NCBI GenBank assembly: GCA_038233075.1
Contig: JBBSMQ010000004.1
Location: 105,756-169,755 of the forward strand
Reading direction: 5' to 3'
DNA from: Iamia sp038233075
Lineage (GTDB): Bacteria > Actinomycetota > Acidimicrobiia > Acidimicrobiales > Iamiaceae
DNA: 64,000 nt
Every line of letters begins with the position of its first letter. Position 1 is the first letter of the stretch. A program made the position numbers and the translations under genes. Of this stretch, positions 17,422 to 25,561 are shown in pieces. The notes below the pieces were generated by a model that was not told the DNA's origin, ran no database searches, and worked only from the letters and a program-made list of their open reading frames with translations.

Positions 17422-17946
17422 CTACTGCAGGGTGTAGGTGAGGGCGCCCTGGAGGTCGCGCACCCGCACCTGCACCTCCTTGCGCTCGTCGCCGTCGACG
17501 GCGGCGCAGGTGAAGGTGGCGTCGGGCTCCTCCAGACGTTGGGGTCCACCGGGGCACGACACCTCGACGTCGTCGCGACTGAAGCGGTCGGCCAGGACCT
17601 CAACGATGTCGGTCTCGACCCGGGCCGTGACCAGGACGGCCTGCGTCGGCTCGACCCGCAGCGCTCCGGCATCGTCGGCCTGGCGGACGTCGACCTCGAG
17701 CGACCCCTGCTCGAGCCGGGCCGAGCAGGCGAAGGTGGATCCGGCCCGGACACGGACCTCATCGGGGCAGCGCACCGAGGACACCTCGATGTCGAAGGTC
17801 TCGGCCAGCGAGGAGGCAATCCGCGCCTCGGCCCGGTCGACGTCGAGGACCGCAGGCCGGCCGCACCCCGCGCCGAGCACCGCGCCGACGAGAGCCGTCA
17901 GAGCGACGGTGCCGACGCGGAGGGAGGGACGGGCCGGGGCGCGCAC
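17422..17946 (-). CDS. lipoprotein with two DUF4333-like repeats
   Basis: The N terminus is a lipoprotein signal: Arg-rich start, hydrophobic core and lipobox LGAGC (Cys about residue 29). The mature part contains two copies of a roughly 65-residue module with the DUF4333 pattern: a C-P pair after an EVSSVRCP or DVEVSCP strand and a second Cys in TFACSA or TFTCAA. Each pair probably forms a disulfide outside the membrane. DUF4333 proteins are secreted or lipid-anchored in Actinobacteria, of unknown role. GTG 17946 lies 6 nt after TAGGTT. Confidence 0.85.
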   Translation of the reverse strand: MRAPARPSLRVGTVALTALVGAVLGAGCGRPAVLDVDRAEARIASSLAETFDIEVSSVRCPDEVRVRAGSTFACSARLEQGSLEVDVRQADDAGALRVEPTQAVLVTARVETDIVEVLADRFSRDDVEVSCPGGPQRLEEPDATFTCAAVDGDERKEVQVRVRDLQGALTYTLQ

Positions 17947-18060
17947 GAGCGGAACCTACCGGTGCCGCGCCCACCTCCCGAAGGCGCCCACCCCGGAACT
18001 GGTCCCGAGATGGGTCGCCCGAGCGACCAAAGTCGGGACCGGTACGCAGCGGTCGGCCGG

Positions 18061-18216
18061 TCAGCCAGGTAGGGACAGCACCAGGCCGGCCTGGGCCAGG
18101 TGGTAGGTGACCATCACCGCCACCCGCGCCGCCCGGCTGGGCGTCACGAGCCGGTTCCAGCCGAGGGTCGCGTCCGACGCGTAGAACGCCGGTGCCCCGG
18201 CGATGCCGACGGGCAC
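18061..18216 (-). pseudogene. C-terminal fragment of a YhhN-family membrane protein
   Basis: The 51 codons read as the last two membrane segments of YhhN/TMEM86 (lysoplasmalogenase-like) proteins, in the order GAPAFYASDATLGWNRLV then VMVTYHLAQAGLVL. The preceding five or so spans are missing, because the NUDIX gene ends at 18263 just upstream. A GTG at 18216 could start a tiny protein, but it is more likely a deletion remnant. The family call is from pattern memory and would need a search. Confidence 0.5.
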
Positions 18217-18262
18217 GGCGCCGCCACCGCGGCCATCGCCAACGGCGCCGCCGTCGGCCCCG

Positions 18263-18925
18263 TCACCTCGTGGCCGACGGCGGCCGCGGGAGACGGGGGC
18301 GGACGAGGGCGAGGGAGTCCGGGCATACGGTGCGACGGACGAGCCAGGCGTCGAGGCCGGCCAGAGGGACCCAATCGGTGGCCACCACCTCGCCGTCGGG
18401 GCAGGTGGGCTCGGCGTCGCTGCCGGCCAGGTAGATCCGGGCCACCTCGCGCACGCCCTCGGCCTCCCACCGCCCTTCCCCCACCTCGGCCAGCGGTGCG
18501 ACGAGGCCCGCCTCCTCGACCAGCTCGCGGGCGGCGGCGTCGGCCCACCTCTCCCCGACGCCACACATGCCCCCGAAGGCGATGTCCCAGGCGAGGGGCC
18601 ACACGTCCTTCCACCCCGCCCGCTGGTGGACCAGCAGCCGCTCTCCGGAGCCGTCGAGGACGGCGATGAACACCGTGCGGTGACGCAGGCCCTGGGCGCG
18701 CATGTCGGCCCGCGTGACGGTGCGAAGGGCCCGCCCGGCCTCGTCGACCACCTCCACCGCCTCCGCCCCCGCCGACGCCACCCCCGCCCTCGTCGGTTCT
18801 GGAGCCGGCGGTCCTGGGCTCGGCCCTCCGAGGTCGGAGGGTCCCGGACGCGGAGGTCCTCGATCCGACGGTCCGGGGCGGGGCCAGTCGGACGGGTCCG
18901 CGGGGACCGCCGGGTCGGGGCTCAC
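18263..18925 (-). CDS. NUDIX hydrolase (YfcD/IPP-isomerase-like)
   Basis: A 220-residue protein whose NUDIX box GGMCGVGERW...RELVEEAG is intact (about residues 117-140), giving a Mg-dependent pyrophosphohydrolase fold. The preceding sequence, with VDEAGRALRTVTRADMR and LRHRTVFIAVL, is typical of the YfcD/isopentenyl-diphosphate-isomerase-like branch of unknown substrate. The first 45 residues are a Pro/Gly/Asp-rich tail made of degenerate repeats of GPSDxGPPxP type. The start overlaps the upstream oxidoreductase stop by four bases (GTGA at 18922-18925), so the gene is part of the ferredoxin/reductase operon. Confidence 0.88.
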   Translation of the reverse strand: MSPDPAVPADPSDWPRPGPSDRGPPRPGPSDLGGPSPGPPAPEPTRAGVASAGAEAVEVVDEAGRALRTVTRADMRAQGLRHRTVFIAVLDGSGERLLVHQRAGWKDVWPLAWDIAFGGMCGVGERWADAAARELVEEAGLVAPLAEVGEGRWEAEGVREVARIYLAGSDAEPTCPDGEVVATDWVPLAGLDAWLVRRTVCPDSLALVRPRLPRPPSATR

Positions 18926-20133
18926 GCGCCCGCAGCGTCGTTCAGGGCGTCGGCCCAGGCCACCCCGTCGGTCAGCCGCAGCCGCCAGCGGGCCAGGGGA
19001 CCGGGCCGGTTCACACCCAGAGCGGCGACCACCTGGTCGCCTCGCCGGTAGAGGGCGATGAAGCGTCGCTGCGCCAGGCTCCCGTCGACGATGCGGACCT
19101 CGTCAGCGCCCTGGGTGCGACCGGCCAGCATGATCTTGCGGTCGTACTGGTCGGACCAGAACCAGGGCACCGGGCTGAAGGGCAGGGCTCCGTCGCCGGC
19201 CAACAGGGCCTCCCCCGCGTGGGTGCCCTGGCCGATGGCGTGGTCCCAGTGCTCGACTCGTAGGGCCTCGCCGTAGCGCTGGTGGGTCCAGCGGGCCACA
19301 TCGCCGGCAGCGACGATGCCCGGCGCGACCCGACAGGCCGCGTCGGCCACCACTCCATCGTCGAGCATGAGCCCAGACCCCTCCAGCCACCGGGTGTTGG
19401 GCACCACGCCAATGCCGACGACGACGACGTCGCAGTCGACGGCGCCGCCGTCGGAGAGGCGCACCCGTTCGACCCTGTCACCGCCCTCCACCGCGTCGAC
19501 GCCGACACCGAGGCGCACGTCGACGCCCTCGTCGCGGTGGACGTCGCCCAGGGTGGCGCCGACCTCGCCGCCGAGGACCCGTCCCAAGGGCACCGGCAGC
19601 GGTTCCACCAGAGTGACCTCCAGGCCCCGGCCCCGGCAGGTGGCGGCCACCTCGGCGCCGATGAACCCGGCCCCCACCACGACGACCCGGCCCGGCCCGG
19701 CGTCGAGGTCGGCCCGCAGGGCCAGGCAGTCGTCGAGTGAGCGCAGCACGTGCACCCCGCCCCGACCGCCGTCGTCGAGACGTCGGGGCGAGGCCCCAGT
19801 GGCGATGACCAGCCCGTCGAAGGCGAGGTGACCGCCACCGGCCAGGGCCAGGCGACGGTCGGCCACGTCGAGGCCGATGACCGTCTCACCGAGGCGGAAC
19901 GTGAGGTCAAGGTCGTCGTCGGCGGACGACCCGAGCTGGATGCGGTGAGGCTCCCACGCCCCGGCCAGGACCTGCTTCGACAGTGGGGGCCGGTCGTAGG
20001 GGGCGTGGGCCTCGGCGCCCACAAGGGTGACAGGGCCGTCGAAGCCCCGGTGGCGCAGGGCCCGAGCGGCATGGAGCCCGGCGAGCGACGCACCGACGAC
20101 GACGACCGTTGAGAGCCCGCTGGTTGGTGGCAC
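18922..20133 (-). CDS. FAD/NAD(P)-dependent ferredoxin reductase
   Basis: A 403-residue flavoprotein of the rubredoxin/ferredoxin reductase family. It has the FAD-binding GASLAG motif near residue 14, the YDRPPLSKQVL segment diagnostic of this family, the NAD-binding GAGFIGAE and a C-terminal reductase domain beginning near VPWFWSDQY. It moves electrons from NAD(P)H to a ferredoxin; the ferredoxin gene lies 18 bp upstream in the same direction. In Actinobacteria such pairs feed cytochrome P450 or Rieske oxygenases, but none is in the window. Confidence 0.93.
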   Translation of the reverse strand: MPPTSGLSTVVVVGASLAGLHAARALRHRGFDGPVTLVGAEAHAPYDRPPLSKQVLAGAWEPHRIQLGSSADDDLDLTFRLGETVIGLDVADRRLALAGGGHLAFDGLVIATGASPRRLDDGGRGGVHVLRSLDDCLALRADLDAGPGRVVVVGAGFIGAEVAATCRGRGLEVTLVEPLPVPLGRVLGGEVGATLGDVHRDEGVDVRLGVGVDAVEGGDRVERVRLSDGGAVDCDVVVVGIGVVPNTRWLEGSGLMLDDGVVADAACRVAPGIVAAGDVARWTHQRYGEALRVEHWDHAIGQGTHAGEALLAGDGALPFSPVPWFWSDQYDRKIMLAGRTQGADEVRIVDGSLAQRRFIALYRRGDQVVAALGVNRPGPLARWRLRLTDGVAWADALNDAAGA

Positions 20134-20151
20134 CGCCGTCAGGGGGAGTCG

Positions 20152-20343
20152 TCAGGCCTCGAGGGTGATGGCCTGCTTCGGGCAGCGCACCACGGCCTCC
20201 TCGACCTTGGCCCGAAGATCGTCGGGTGGCTGCTCCTGGAGGACGTAGAGGAAGTCGTCGTCGCGGACCTCGAAGACCTCGGGGGCGACGGACATGCAGA
20301 CGGCGTTGCTCTCGCACAGGTCATAGTCGACGACGACGCGCAT
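20152..20343 (-). CDS. small 3Fe-4S-type ferredoxin
   Basis: A 63-residue ferredoxin with three cluster cysteines in the pattern C-x5-C ... C-P (DLCESNAVC, then RCPKQAI). The absence of the fourth cysteine in the first motif is the mark of the single 3Fe-4S ferredoxins that partner P450 systems. The ATG has a GAGAGG site 8 nt upstream, and TAGGGT lies about 45 bp further up as a likely -10 element. It is first in an operon with the reductase and NUDIX genes. Confidence 0.92.
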   Translation of the reverse strand: MRVVVDYDLCESNAVCMSVAPEVFEVRDDDFLYVLQEQPPDDLRAKVEEAVVRCPKQAITLEA

Positions 20344-20512
20344 GGTGGATCCTCTCGGGGTGGCGCTCGGGGTGGCGGTCGTCACCCTATCGGCACGGCT
20401 GTCCCCGGCTCGCCGGCGGTCCGGCCCGCGGCCCGGGGTCGGTCGGATCCCGGTCGCGTCCCCGGCGCAGCCGCGTCGTATCCTCTGGCGTCCACGTCCG
20501 AAAGGTCCACCG

Positions 20513-20905
20513 GTGCCCCGCCGCCCCCGTCCCGTCTGCTTCCCCCGCCTGGCCCCGGCCATCGTGCTCGCCGTCCTGCTGGTGATCGCCGCCTGTGGCG
20601 GCACCTCCGACGTCGACCAGGAGACCTTCTCCTCACAGCTGTTGGAGCGGACCAACCAGGACGAGGAGGTCGTCCCCGAGGCCGTGGCGAACTGCATCGC
20701 CGAGCGGGTCTTCGGTGAGTTCGACCAGGGTGAGGTCAACCGCATCTACCGGGCGGCGACACCGACCGAGCTCGACCAGAGCGTGCGCGACAGTCTCACG
20801 ATCATCAACCAGGAGTGCTTCGAGGCCCAGCCTCCTCCCAGGGACGGCGCGTCGCCCACCACCGAGGGCGGGTCGACCACCACCAGCGAGGACGCCGGGG
20901 GCTGA
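20513..20905 (+). CDS. lipoprotein, 130 aa
   Basis: A predicted lipoprotein: basic N terminus, hydrophobic core from about residue 14, lipobox VIAAC. The mature part carries two further cysteines (ANCIAERVF and NQECFEA), probably disulfide-linked, with a helical acidic body and a Thr/Ser-rich tail. I recognise no named family. GTG 20513 is preceded by GAAAGG at a good distance and by a TATCCT hexamer about 30 bp upstream. Confidence 0.8.
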   Translation: MPRRPRPVCFPRLAPAIVLAVLLVIAACGGTSDVDQETFSSQLLERTNQDEEVVPEAVANCIAERVFGEFDQGEVNRIYRAATPTELDQSVRDSLTIINQECFEAQPPPRDGASPTTEGGSTTTSEDAGG

Positions 20906-21462
20906 TCGTCCAGCTCCGTTGGGGTCCAACGCTTCGGGGCGGCCCTGGGTCGTGAAAAGGTCGACAGGAACGCCGTCGAGAGCGCAGCTGGATCCGGTCA
21001 TGCCGTCGTGGGGCAGCGAGCGCATCTCGTCGCAGCGGTACGGCACCACCATCGCGAGGGGCGTCCGGAGGTACGCCGCCCTGTAGTCCCTCTCTTGCCA
21101 CGCCTGTCCCGCGGCGCCGACGAGGTTCGCATCAGGGATGAGCACCACGGCCCTCGGTCGGCGATCTCCTTCTCCTCGCCGCCGGGCGGCATCACCTCAC
21201 GGAGACCGGTGCACTCGAACCGGTACGACTGGACCGCCGCGCTGTCCTCGGTGACGCAGCCGTTCCAGGCGGGGTCGTCGTCGAGGGGACCGAGGCGCGT
21301 CCCAGGCAGACCCTCGCACGCAGGCGGCGAGGACGGTCCGTCTGCTCCGGCGATGGCGGTCGTCGGGCTCTCCCCGTCTCGGGCCCCGAGGCCGACACCG
21401 ACGGCCCCGCCGACGATCACCACCAGACCCACCAGAGCGATCACCAGGGAACGTCGCGACAC
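20906..21462 (-). pseudogene. frameshifted membrane-anchored protein
   Basis: GTG 21462 has a strong AGGAG site. It opens with a signal anchor (SRRSLVIALVGLVVIVGG) and a secreted part with two cysteines (ACEGLPG, NGCVTED) and a third in FECTGL. Near 21150 the coding character leaves this frame, which then becomes Arg/Thr junk and stops at 20998, and continues in another frame with VLIPDANLVGAAGQAW and VVPYRCDEMRSLPHDG. The second frame has no stop until 20633, inside the convergent lipoprotein gene, so both a frameshift and a lost 3' end are likely. A sequencing error could explain the shift only. The 3' limit given is approximate. Confidence 0.6.
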
Positions 21463-21698
21463 GGGAGCTCCTCGTCGGGCTTGGAGACTGACCACAGATC
21501 TGACGTCAGGAGTATGCAGCAGGTTCCCCCCGCCAGGCCATGGATGTCGACTCTCGGCGCGTTGCTGCCCAGTCGGCGGATGTCTCTGTCGTTCTTGTTC
21601 ACCACGGGCCCGCATCTGTTCCCCCTGGAAGCCAAGAACGCAGCCGACACCGGGCCAGCTGTCCACGGCAACCGATGGGGATTCGCGGGATTCCTGGG

Positions 21699-21772
21699 TG
21701 GAGGTGATGGGATTCGAACCCACGGCCTCTTCGATGCGACCGAAGCGCTCTAGCCAGCTGAGCTACACCCCC
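21699..21772 (-). tRNA. tRNA-Ala (anticodon CGC)
   Basis: The complementary strand folds as a full cloverleaf: acceptor 7 bp, D stem GCTC/GAGC, anticodon stem CTTCG/CGAAG with loop GTCGCAT (anticodon CGC), variable loop AGGCC and T arm GTGGG-TTCGAAT-CCCAT. The acceptor stem has the G3-U70 wobble pair, the identity element of alanine tRNAs, and A73. The 3' CCA is not encoded. It decodes GCG alanine codons, which are common in this sequence. Confidence 0.95.
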
Positions 21773-21914
21773 GGGGGAGCAGCCAGCATATCCGTCGGTC
21801 GGAGTGGGCTCCGCGCACCCGGCCGTCTGGGCCGTACGGACCAGTCTCACCGCTCGTGGCACAAAAATCACTAGGAGTGCTCAACGGCGGGGGTAGGCGC
21901 GCCGATGGCGGTGC

Positions 21915-22358
21915 ATGACCAACCACCTCCGCTCCCACCGTTCCCGCATCCTGCAGGTGATCGCCGCCGTCCTCCTGGCAGTGGTCCTCACGGGGTGCCT
22001 GTCCTCTGGCCAGTCGTCCGTGGCCGGCGAGCTGAACCACGACCGTGCCGTCCACGGCCGCCGAACGCTTGCCACCCACACGGCGCTGAACCGCAAGGCC
22101 CAGGCCGGGGCCGACTACCTGGCCCGCCGCGGCGGCCTGGTCCACTCCAACCTCCGGTCGGGCATGCCCAGCTGCATGCGTGGCGCCGGTGAGAACGTCG
22201 GCTACGGGCGCTCGGTGGCTTCCGTCCAGGACGCCTACATGAGGTCCGCGGGCCACCGGGCCAACGTGCTCAACACCTCCTGGAAGTACGTCGGCGTGGG
22301 CGCCGCCCGTGCCGGTAGCCGGGTCTACACCGTCCACGTGTTCATGAACGGCTGCTGA
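21915..22358 (+). CDS. CAP/SCP-domain lipoprotein
   Basis: A 147-residue exported protein of the CAP superfamily (SCP/PR-1). The signal peptide ends in lipobox VLTGC. The domain shows ELNHDRAVHGRRTL, a central AGENVGYG and the late HRANVLNTSWKYVGVG and YTVHVF blocks. These are the core CAP motifs, although one expected motif histidine is replaced in the shortened first half. Its role outside the cell is not known; bacterial members are often linked to the envelope. A perfect hairpin follows the gene. Confidence 0.9.
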   Translation: MTNHLRSHRSRILQVIAAVLLAVVLTGCLSSGQSSVAGELNHDRAVHGRRTLATHTALNRKAQAGADYLARRGGLVHSNLRSGMPSCMRGAGENVGYGRSVASVQDAYMRSAGHRANVLNTSWKYVGVGAARAGSRVYTVHVFMNGC

Positions 22359-22380
22359 GCACCCGACCACCAACCCGACA

Positions 22381-22416
22381 CGATGAGGTCCGGCCCGAGG
22401 TGGCTGGACCTCATCG
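22381..22416. terminator. strong bidirectional hairpin
   Basis: CGATGAGGTCC (22381-22391) pairs perfectly with GGACCTCATCG (22406-22416), an 11-bp stem with a 14-nt loop, midway between the convergent CAP-domain and translin-like genes. No T-run follows on either side. Confidence 0.75.
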
Positions 22417-22433
22417 GCGCGTCGGGGGTGGGG

Positions 22434-23078
22434 TCAGCTGGACTCGATGGCCCGCTGGAGGCGGGTCTGGAGCACGGTGGTGGTGACATCGCCTCGGCTG
22501 CGCTCGAGCACAGCCCGGAGCTGGTCGAGGGACCGCCGCAGGCCGTTGGTGAGGGCATCGGGGTAGTCGACGGTCGAGAGCACGTCGTAGACGTCGTCCA
22601 TGGCGCCGAGCAGGGCCTCGCCTCGCTCCAGGTCACCCTCCCGCAGCCGGTCGAGCAGGTTGCGACGCAGCTCGCTGGCAGCCTCGCACAGCCCCCGCAT
22701 CCAGGCCGTGGGGGCGACGCCGATCTCGTCGGGACCGGGGGCAGGGTGCCCGCCGACCAGGGCCTCGGTCAGCCGGGCCTCGGCGTACTCCTTCTCGGCG
22801 TCGTGCAGGAACCCGGTGTGGAGCAGGGCCGGGAAGGGAGCCAACGCCCGCTGGGCCGTTCGCAGCGCCTGTTCGGACTCGGTGAGGTGGGTGGTCACCA
22901 GCCCGGGCTCGGCGCGATGGACCGCCCGGATGGCCCGGGATGCGCTGCGGACGCAGGCTCGGCACGCGGGGAGGGACTCCTCCCGGGCGCCGTTGGCCGC
23001 ACCGAGGCCGACGCGGATGGTGTCGGTGATGCCCTCGAGCCGGACGCGGGACGCGCCGTCGCTGACCGCGTCGGCCAC
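22434..23078 (-). CDS. translin-family protein (bacterial)
   Basis: Residues about 90-210 follow the translin fold: a helix with EKEYAEARLTEALVGG, then GVAPTAWMRGLCEAASELRR, then LREGDLERGEALLGAMDDVY, then DYPDALTNGLRRSLDQLR and a last helix LERSRGDVTTTVL. The order and spacing match archaeal and bacterial translins, which are all-helical oligomers related to the eukaryotic RNA-binding translin/TRAX pair; function in bacteria is unknown. GTG 23078 is the only reasonable start, 13 nt after the stop of the SepX-like gene upstream, so the two are co-transcribed. The assignment is from remembered family pattern. Confidence 0.78.
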   Translation of the reverse strand: MADAVSDGASRVRLEGITDTIRVGLGAANGAREESLPACRACVRSASRAIRAVHRAEPGLVTTHLTESEQALRTAQRALAPFPALLHTGFLHDAEKEYAEARLTEALVGGHPAPGPDEIGVAPTAWMRGLCEAASELRRNLLDRLREGDLERGEALLGAMDDVYDVLSTVDYPDALTNGLRRSLDQLRAVLERSRGDVTTTVLQTRLQRAIESS

Positions 23079-23091
23079 CGCGACGAGTCGC

Positions 23092-23580
23092 TCAGCCCGA
23101 GGCGGAGCGGCGGACGGTGACGAGCCGCGGCTGGCCCCGGCCCGGCGTCGGCAGGTAGCGCACCTTCTGGGCGGCCTCGGTGGAGAGCTTCCGGAGCTGG
23201 ACCAGGAGGTAGACGTAGCCGACCAGCGCGACGTCGACGACCAGGTGGACCAGGATGGCCAGGCCTCCGACGACGAGGGCGAGGAGCAGCGTGAGACAGG
23301 CCAGCCCGGCCAGGGCGACCAGGACGTCGCGGCGACGCTTGCGGACCGCGGCCCGACCGCGCGGCACACCCGGGCCCAGGGGAGCGGCGGCGCTGCGGAT
23401 GGGAGCGAGGTTCGCTGAGCGGGAGACCGTGGGTGGGGCCGAGCGCCCGAGGACGTCGAGGCCCTGGCGGAAGGAGGAGACCGACGAGCCCGGGCGGGCC
23501 TCCCCCCGGTGCCGCAGGTAGGGCGGCACGAGGACGACTGCCCACACCACTGCTAGGAAGATCAGGACCGGCACACCCAT
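23092..23580 (-). CDS. SepX/GlpR-like divisome membrane protein
   Basis: A 162-residue protein with an N-terminal span VLIFLAVVWAVVLVPPYLRH, a 60-residue cytoplasmic linker rich in Ser, Arg and Pro, a basic patch RKRRRDV and then two adjoining spans (about residues 85-130) followed by a short basic tail. This architecture, including the VWxxVLVP pattern at the start, is that of SepX/GlpR, an actinobacterial divisome membrane protein. Homology is inferred from layout and a few residues. A GGAG site precedes the ATG, and TACGGT lies about 32 bp upstream. The translin-like gene follows in the same operon. Confidence 0.7.
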   Translation of the reverse strand: MGVPVLIFLAVVWAVVLVPPYLRHRGEARPGSSVSSFRQGLDVLGRSAPPTVSRSANLAPIRSAAAPLGPGVPRGRAAVRKRRRDVLVALAGLACLTLLLALVVGGLAILVHLVVDVALVGYVYLLVQLRKLSTEAAQKVRYLPTPGRGQPRLVTVRRSASG

Positions 23581-23760
23581 GTCTCCAGGTCAGCTCTCTC
23601 GTCTCATGACCGTACCTACGAGGCCACCGTCACTGGGGGATGGTGGCTGAAACCAGTCGGGCGGGTGTCGCGTCCCCTGCGCGGGGCGGGGGAATGTGAC
23701 AGTTCTACTACGAACGTGACGGTGCGGCCAGCCCTCGAGAGCGCCGAGCGCGGGCATCGG

Positions 23761-24369
23761 TCACACCTCGGCCGGGTCGCCGAGCCCCGCCGGGCCTATC
23801 ATCCCCGGGGCGCCTTCTGGCTGTCCGTCGGCGTGGGCTGCGTCCTGGTCGGCCAGCACGGCGTCGATGTCGTCGTCGAGGGCGTCGTCGGGGTCACGGC
23901 GGAACACTCCGGAGCGGCCCCCGGTCTTTTCCCAGAGGGCGATGTCGCCGATGGTCATCGACCGGTCGGCCGACTTGCACATGTCGTAGATGGTGAGCCC
24001 CGCGACCGAGCAGGCGGTCAGGGCCTCCATCTCCACGCCCGTGCGATCGACGGTGTCGACGTGGGCCTCGACCTCGATGAAGGTGTCCTCGATGCGGAAG
24101 TTGACCAGCACCGCCCCGACCAGCAACGGATGGCAGAGCGGGATCAGGTCCGACGCCCGCTTGGCGGCCTGGATGCCGGCCACCCGCGCCACGGCGAGCA
24201 CGTCGCCCTTGCCAACGCCACCCCGGGCCACCAGCGATGTGGTCTCGGGCTGCATGTAGACCCGACCCCGGGCCACGGCCCGGCGGTGGGTCGGCTCCTT
24301 GGGCGTGACGTCGACCATGCGGGCCCGTCCGAGGGGGTCGAGGTGGGTGAGGCCGCGGTCCGACGACAT
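23761..24369 (-). CDS. moaC: cyclic pyranopterin monophosphate synthase
   Basis: MoaC converts the MoaA product, 3',8-cyclo-dihydro-GTP, to cPMP in molybdopterin synthesis. The sequence has MVDVTPKEPTHR at the N terminus, the catalytic loop KRASDLIPLCHPLLV and the late KSADRSMTIGDIALWEKTGG. The last about 35 residues, acidic and Ala/Gly-rich, are an extra tail beyond the usual family length. ATG 24369 lies 7 nt after TAGCAT. The moaA gene lies 67 bp upstream in the same direction. Confidence 0.96.
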   Translation of the reverse strand: MSSDRGLTHLDPLGRARMVDVTPKEPTHRRAVARGRVYMQPETTSLVARGGVGKGDVLAVARVAGIQAAKRASDLIPLCHPLLVGAVLVNFRIEDTFIEVEAHVDTVDRTGVEMEALTACSVAGLTIYDMCKSADRSMTIGDIALWEKTGGRSGVFRRDPDDALDDDIDAVLADQDAAHADGQPEGAPGMIGPAGLGDPAEV

Positions 24370-24436
24370 GGTCGTGATGCTAGGGCCGCGGGCACCCTCG
24401 CGCCGCGCCGCCGGTGGGTCCCCATCAGGCCCGCCG

Positions 24437-25420
24437 TCAGCCACCGATCTGCGACATCGACCGGCGGGGTCGGATGAACGCAGGCTGACCGATGAGGTGG
24501 CCCGGGCCCTTGTCCCCCACCGCGGCGGCGACCACCGCCGCGATCTCGGCGTCACCGGCGCCACCCCGCAGGAGGGCCCGGAGGTCGGTCTCGTCGGTGG
24601 CGAACAGGCAGGTACGCAGCTTGCCGTCGGAGGTCAACCTGATGCGGTCGCAGTCACCGCAGAACGGCTGGGTCACGCTGGGGATGACGCCCACGTCGCC
24701 CCTGCCGTCCCGATAGCGCCACAGCGAGGCGGGCGCACTGCCCCGGGGCACCGCATCGAGGGGGAAGACGGCATCGATGGCGGCCACGATCTCGGCCTGG
24801 GACACCACCGCGTCGCGCTCCCAGTCGCCGGAGGCATCGAGGGGCATGAACTCGATGAAGCGCACCCCGAGGCCCTTGTCACGCCCGAACGCGGCCAGGT
24901 CGACGACCTCGTCATCGTTGACGCCGCGCATGGCGACCACGTTCAGCTTCACCGGGGTGAGCCCGGCGTCGAGGGCGGCGTCGATGCCGGCCAGGACCGT
25001 GTCGAGCTCGTCGCGCCGGGTGAGGGCGAGGAAGCGGTCCCGCCGGAGCGAGTCGAGCGAGATGTTGACCCGGCGCAGACCCGACGCCGCCAGGTCGGCG
25101 GCCATGCGCTCCAGGGTGGTGGCGTTGGTGGTGATGCTCAGGTCTGTGCCCAGCGCCGCCAGGCGCTCGACCAGCACCGGCAGGTGGGCCCGCAGGGTGG
25201 GCTCGCCGCCGGTGAGGCGGATGGCGTCGATGCCGAAGTGCTCGACGAGCAGACGGGCCAGGCGCTCGATCTCCTCGAAGGAGAGCAGCTCGTGGCGCGG
25301 CTGCCACTCCATGCCCTCGGCGGGCATGCAGTAGGTGCAGCGCAGGTTGCACCGGTCGGTGATCGAGATGCGGAGGTCGCGGTGGACGCGCCCGTGACCG
25401 TCGGCAAGGGGTCGAGGCAC
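24437..25420 (-). CDS. moaA: GTP 3',8-cyclase (radical SAM)
   Basis: MoaA starts molybdopterin synthesis by rearranging GTP with S-adenosylmethionine. The radical-SAM cluster motif CxxxCxxC is C24, C28 and C31, followed by the LTGGEPTLR SAM-binding block. The second 4Fe-4S site is CGDCDRIRLTSDGKLRTC (about residues 255-272), and the protein ends in the Gly-Gly needed for activity. The GTG start follows TAGGGT (25427-25432 on the plus strand) by 6 nt, so it has its own leaderless promoter. Confidence 0.97.
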   Translation of the reverse strand: MPRPLADGHGRVHRDLRISITDRCNLRCTYCMPAEGMEWQPRHELLSFEEIERLARLLVEHFGIDAIRLTGGEPTLRAHLPVLVERLAALGTDLSITTNATTLERMAADLAASGLRRVNISLDSLRRDRFLALTRRDELDTVLAGIDAALDAGLTPVKLNVVAMRGVNDDEVVDLAAFGRDKGLGVRFIEFMPLDASGDWERDAVVSQAEIVAAIDAVFPLDAVPRGSAPASLWRYRDGRGDVGVIPSVTQPFCGDCDRIRLTSDGKLRTCLFATDETDLRALLRGGAGDAEIAAVVAAAVGDKGPGHLIGQPAFIRPRRSMSQIGG

Positions 25421-25561
25421 ATCCCCACCCTACGGGCGATGGTCCACCATCACCCCGCGAGCCCGCCGTGCACCGACCTGCGACACAGCACGACGGTCTT
25501 GCTCGCGTGCTGCCGCGGGAACCCGTGGCGACGGTCGGGAGCAGGCGAGGACGGGCGACGG

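Noticed and set aside
21481..21753. Open frame running into the tRNA
   Set aside because: Its C-terminal part is translation of the tRNA-Ala complement, a known artefact.
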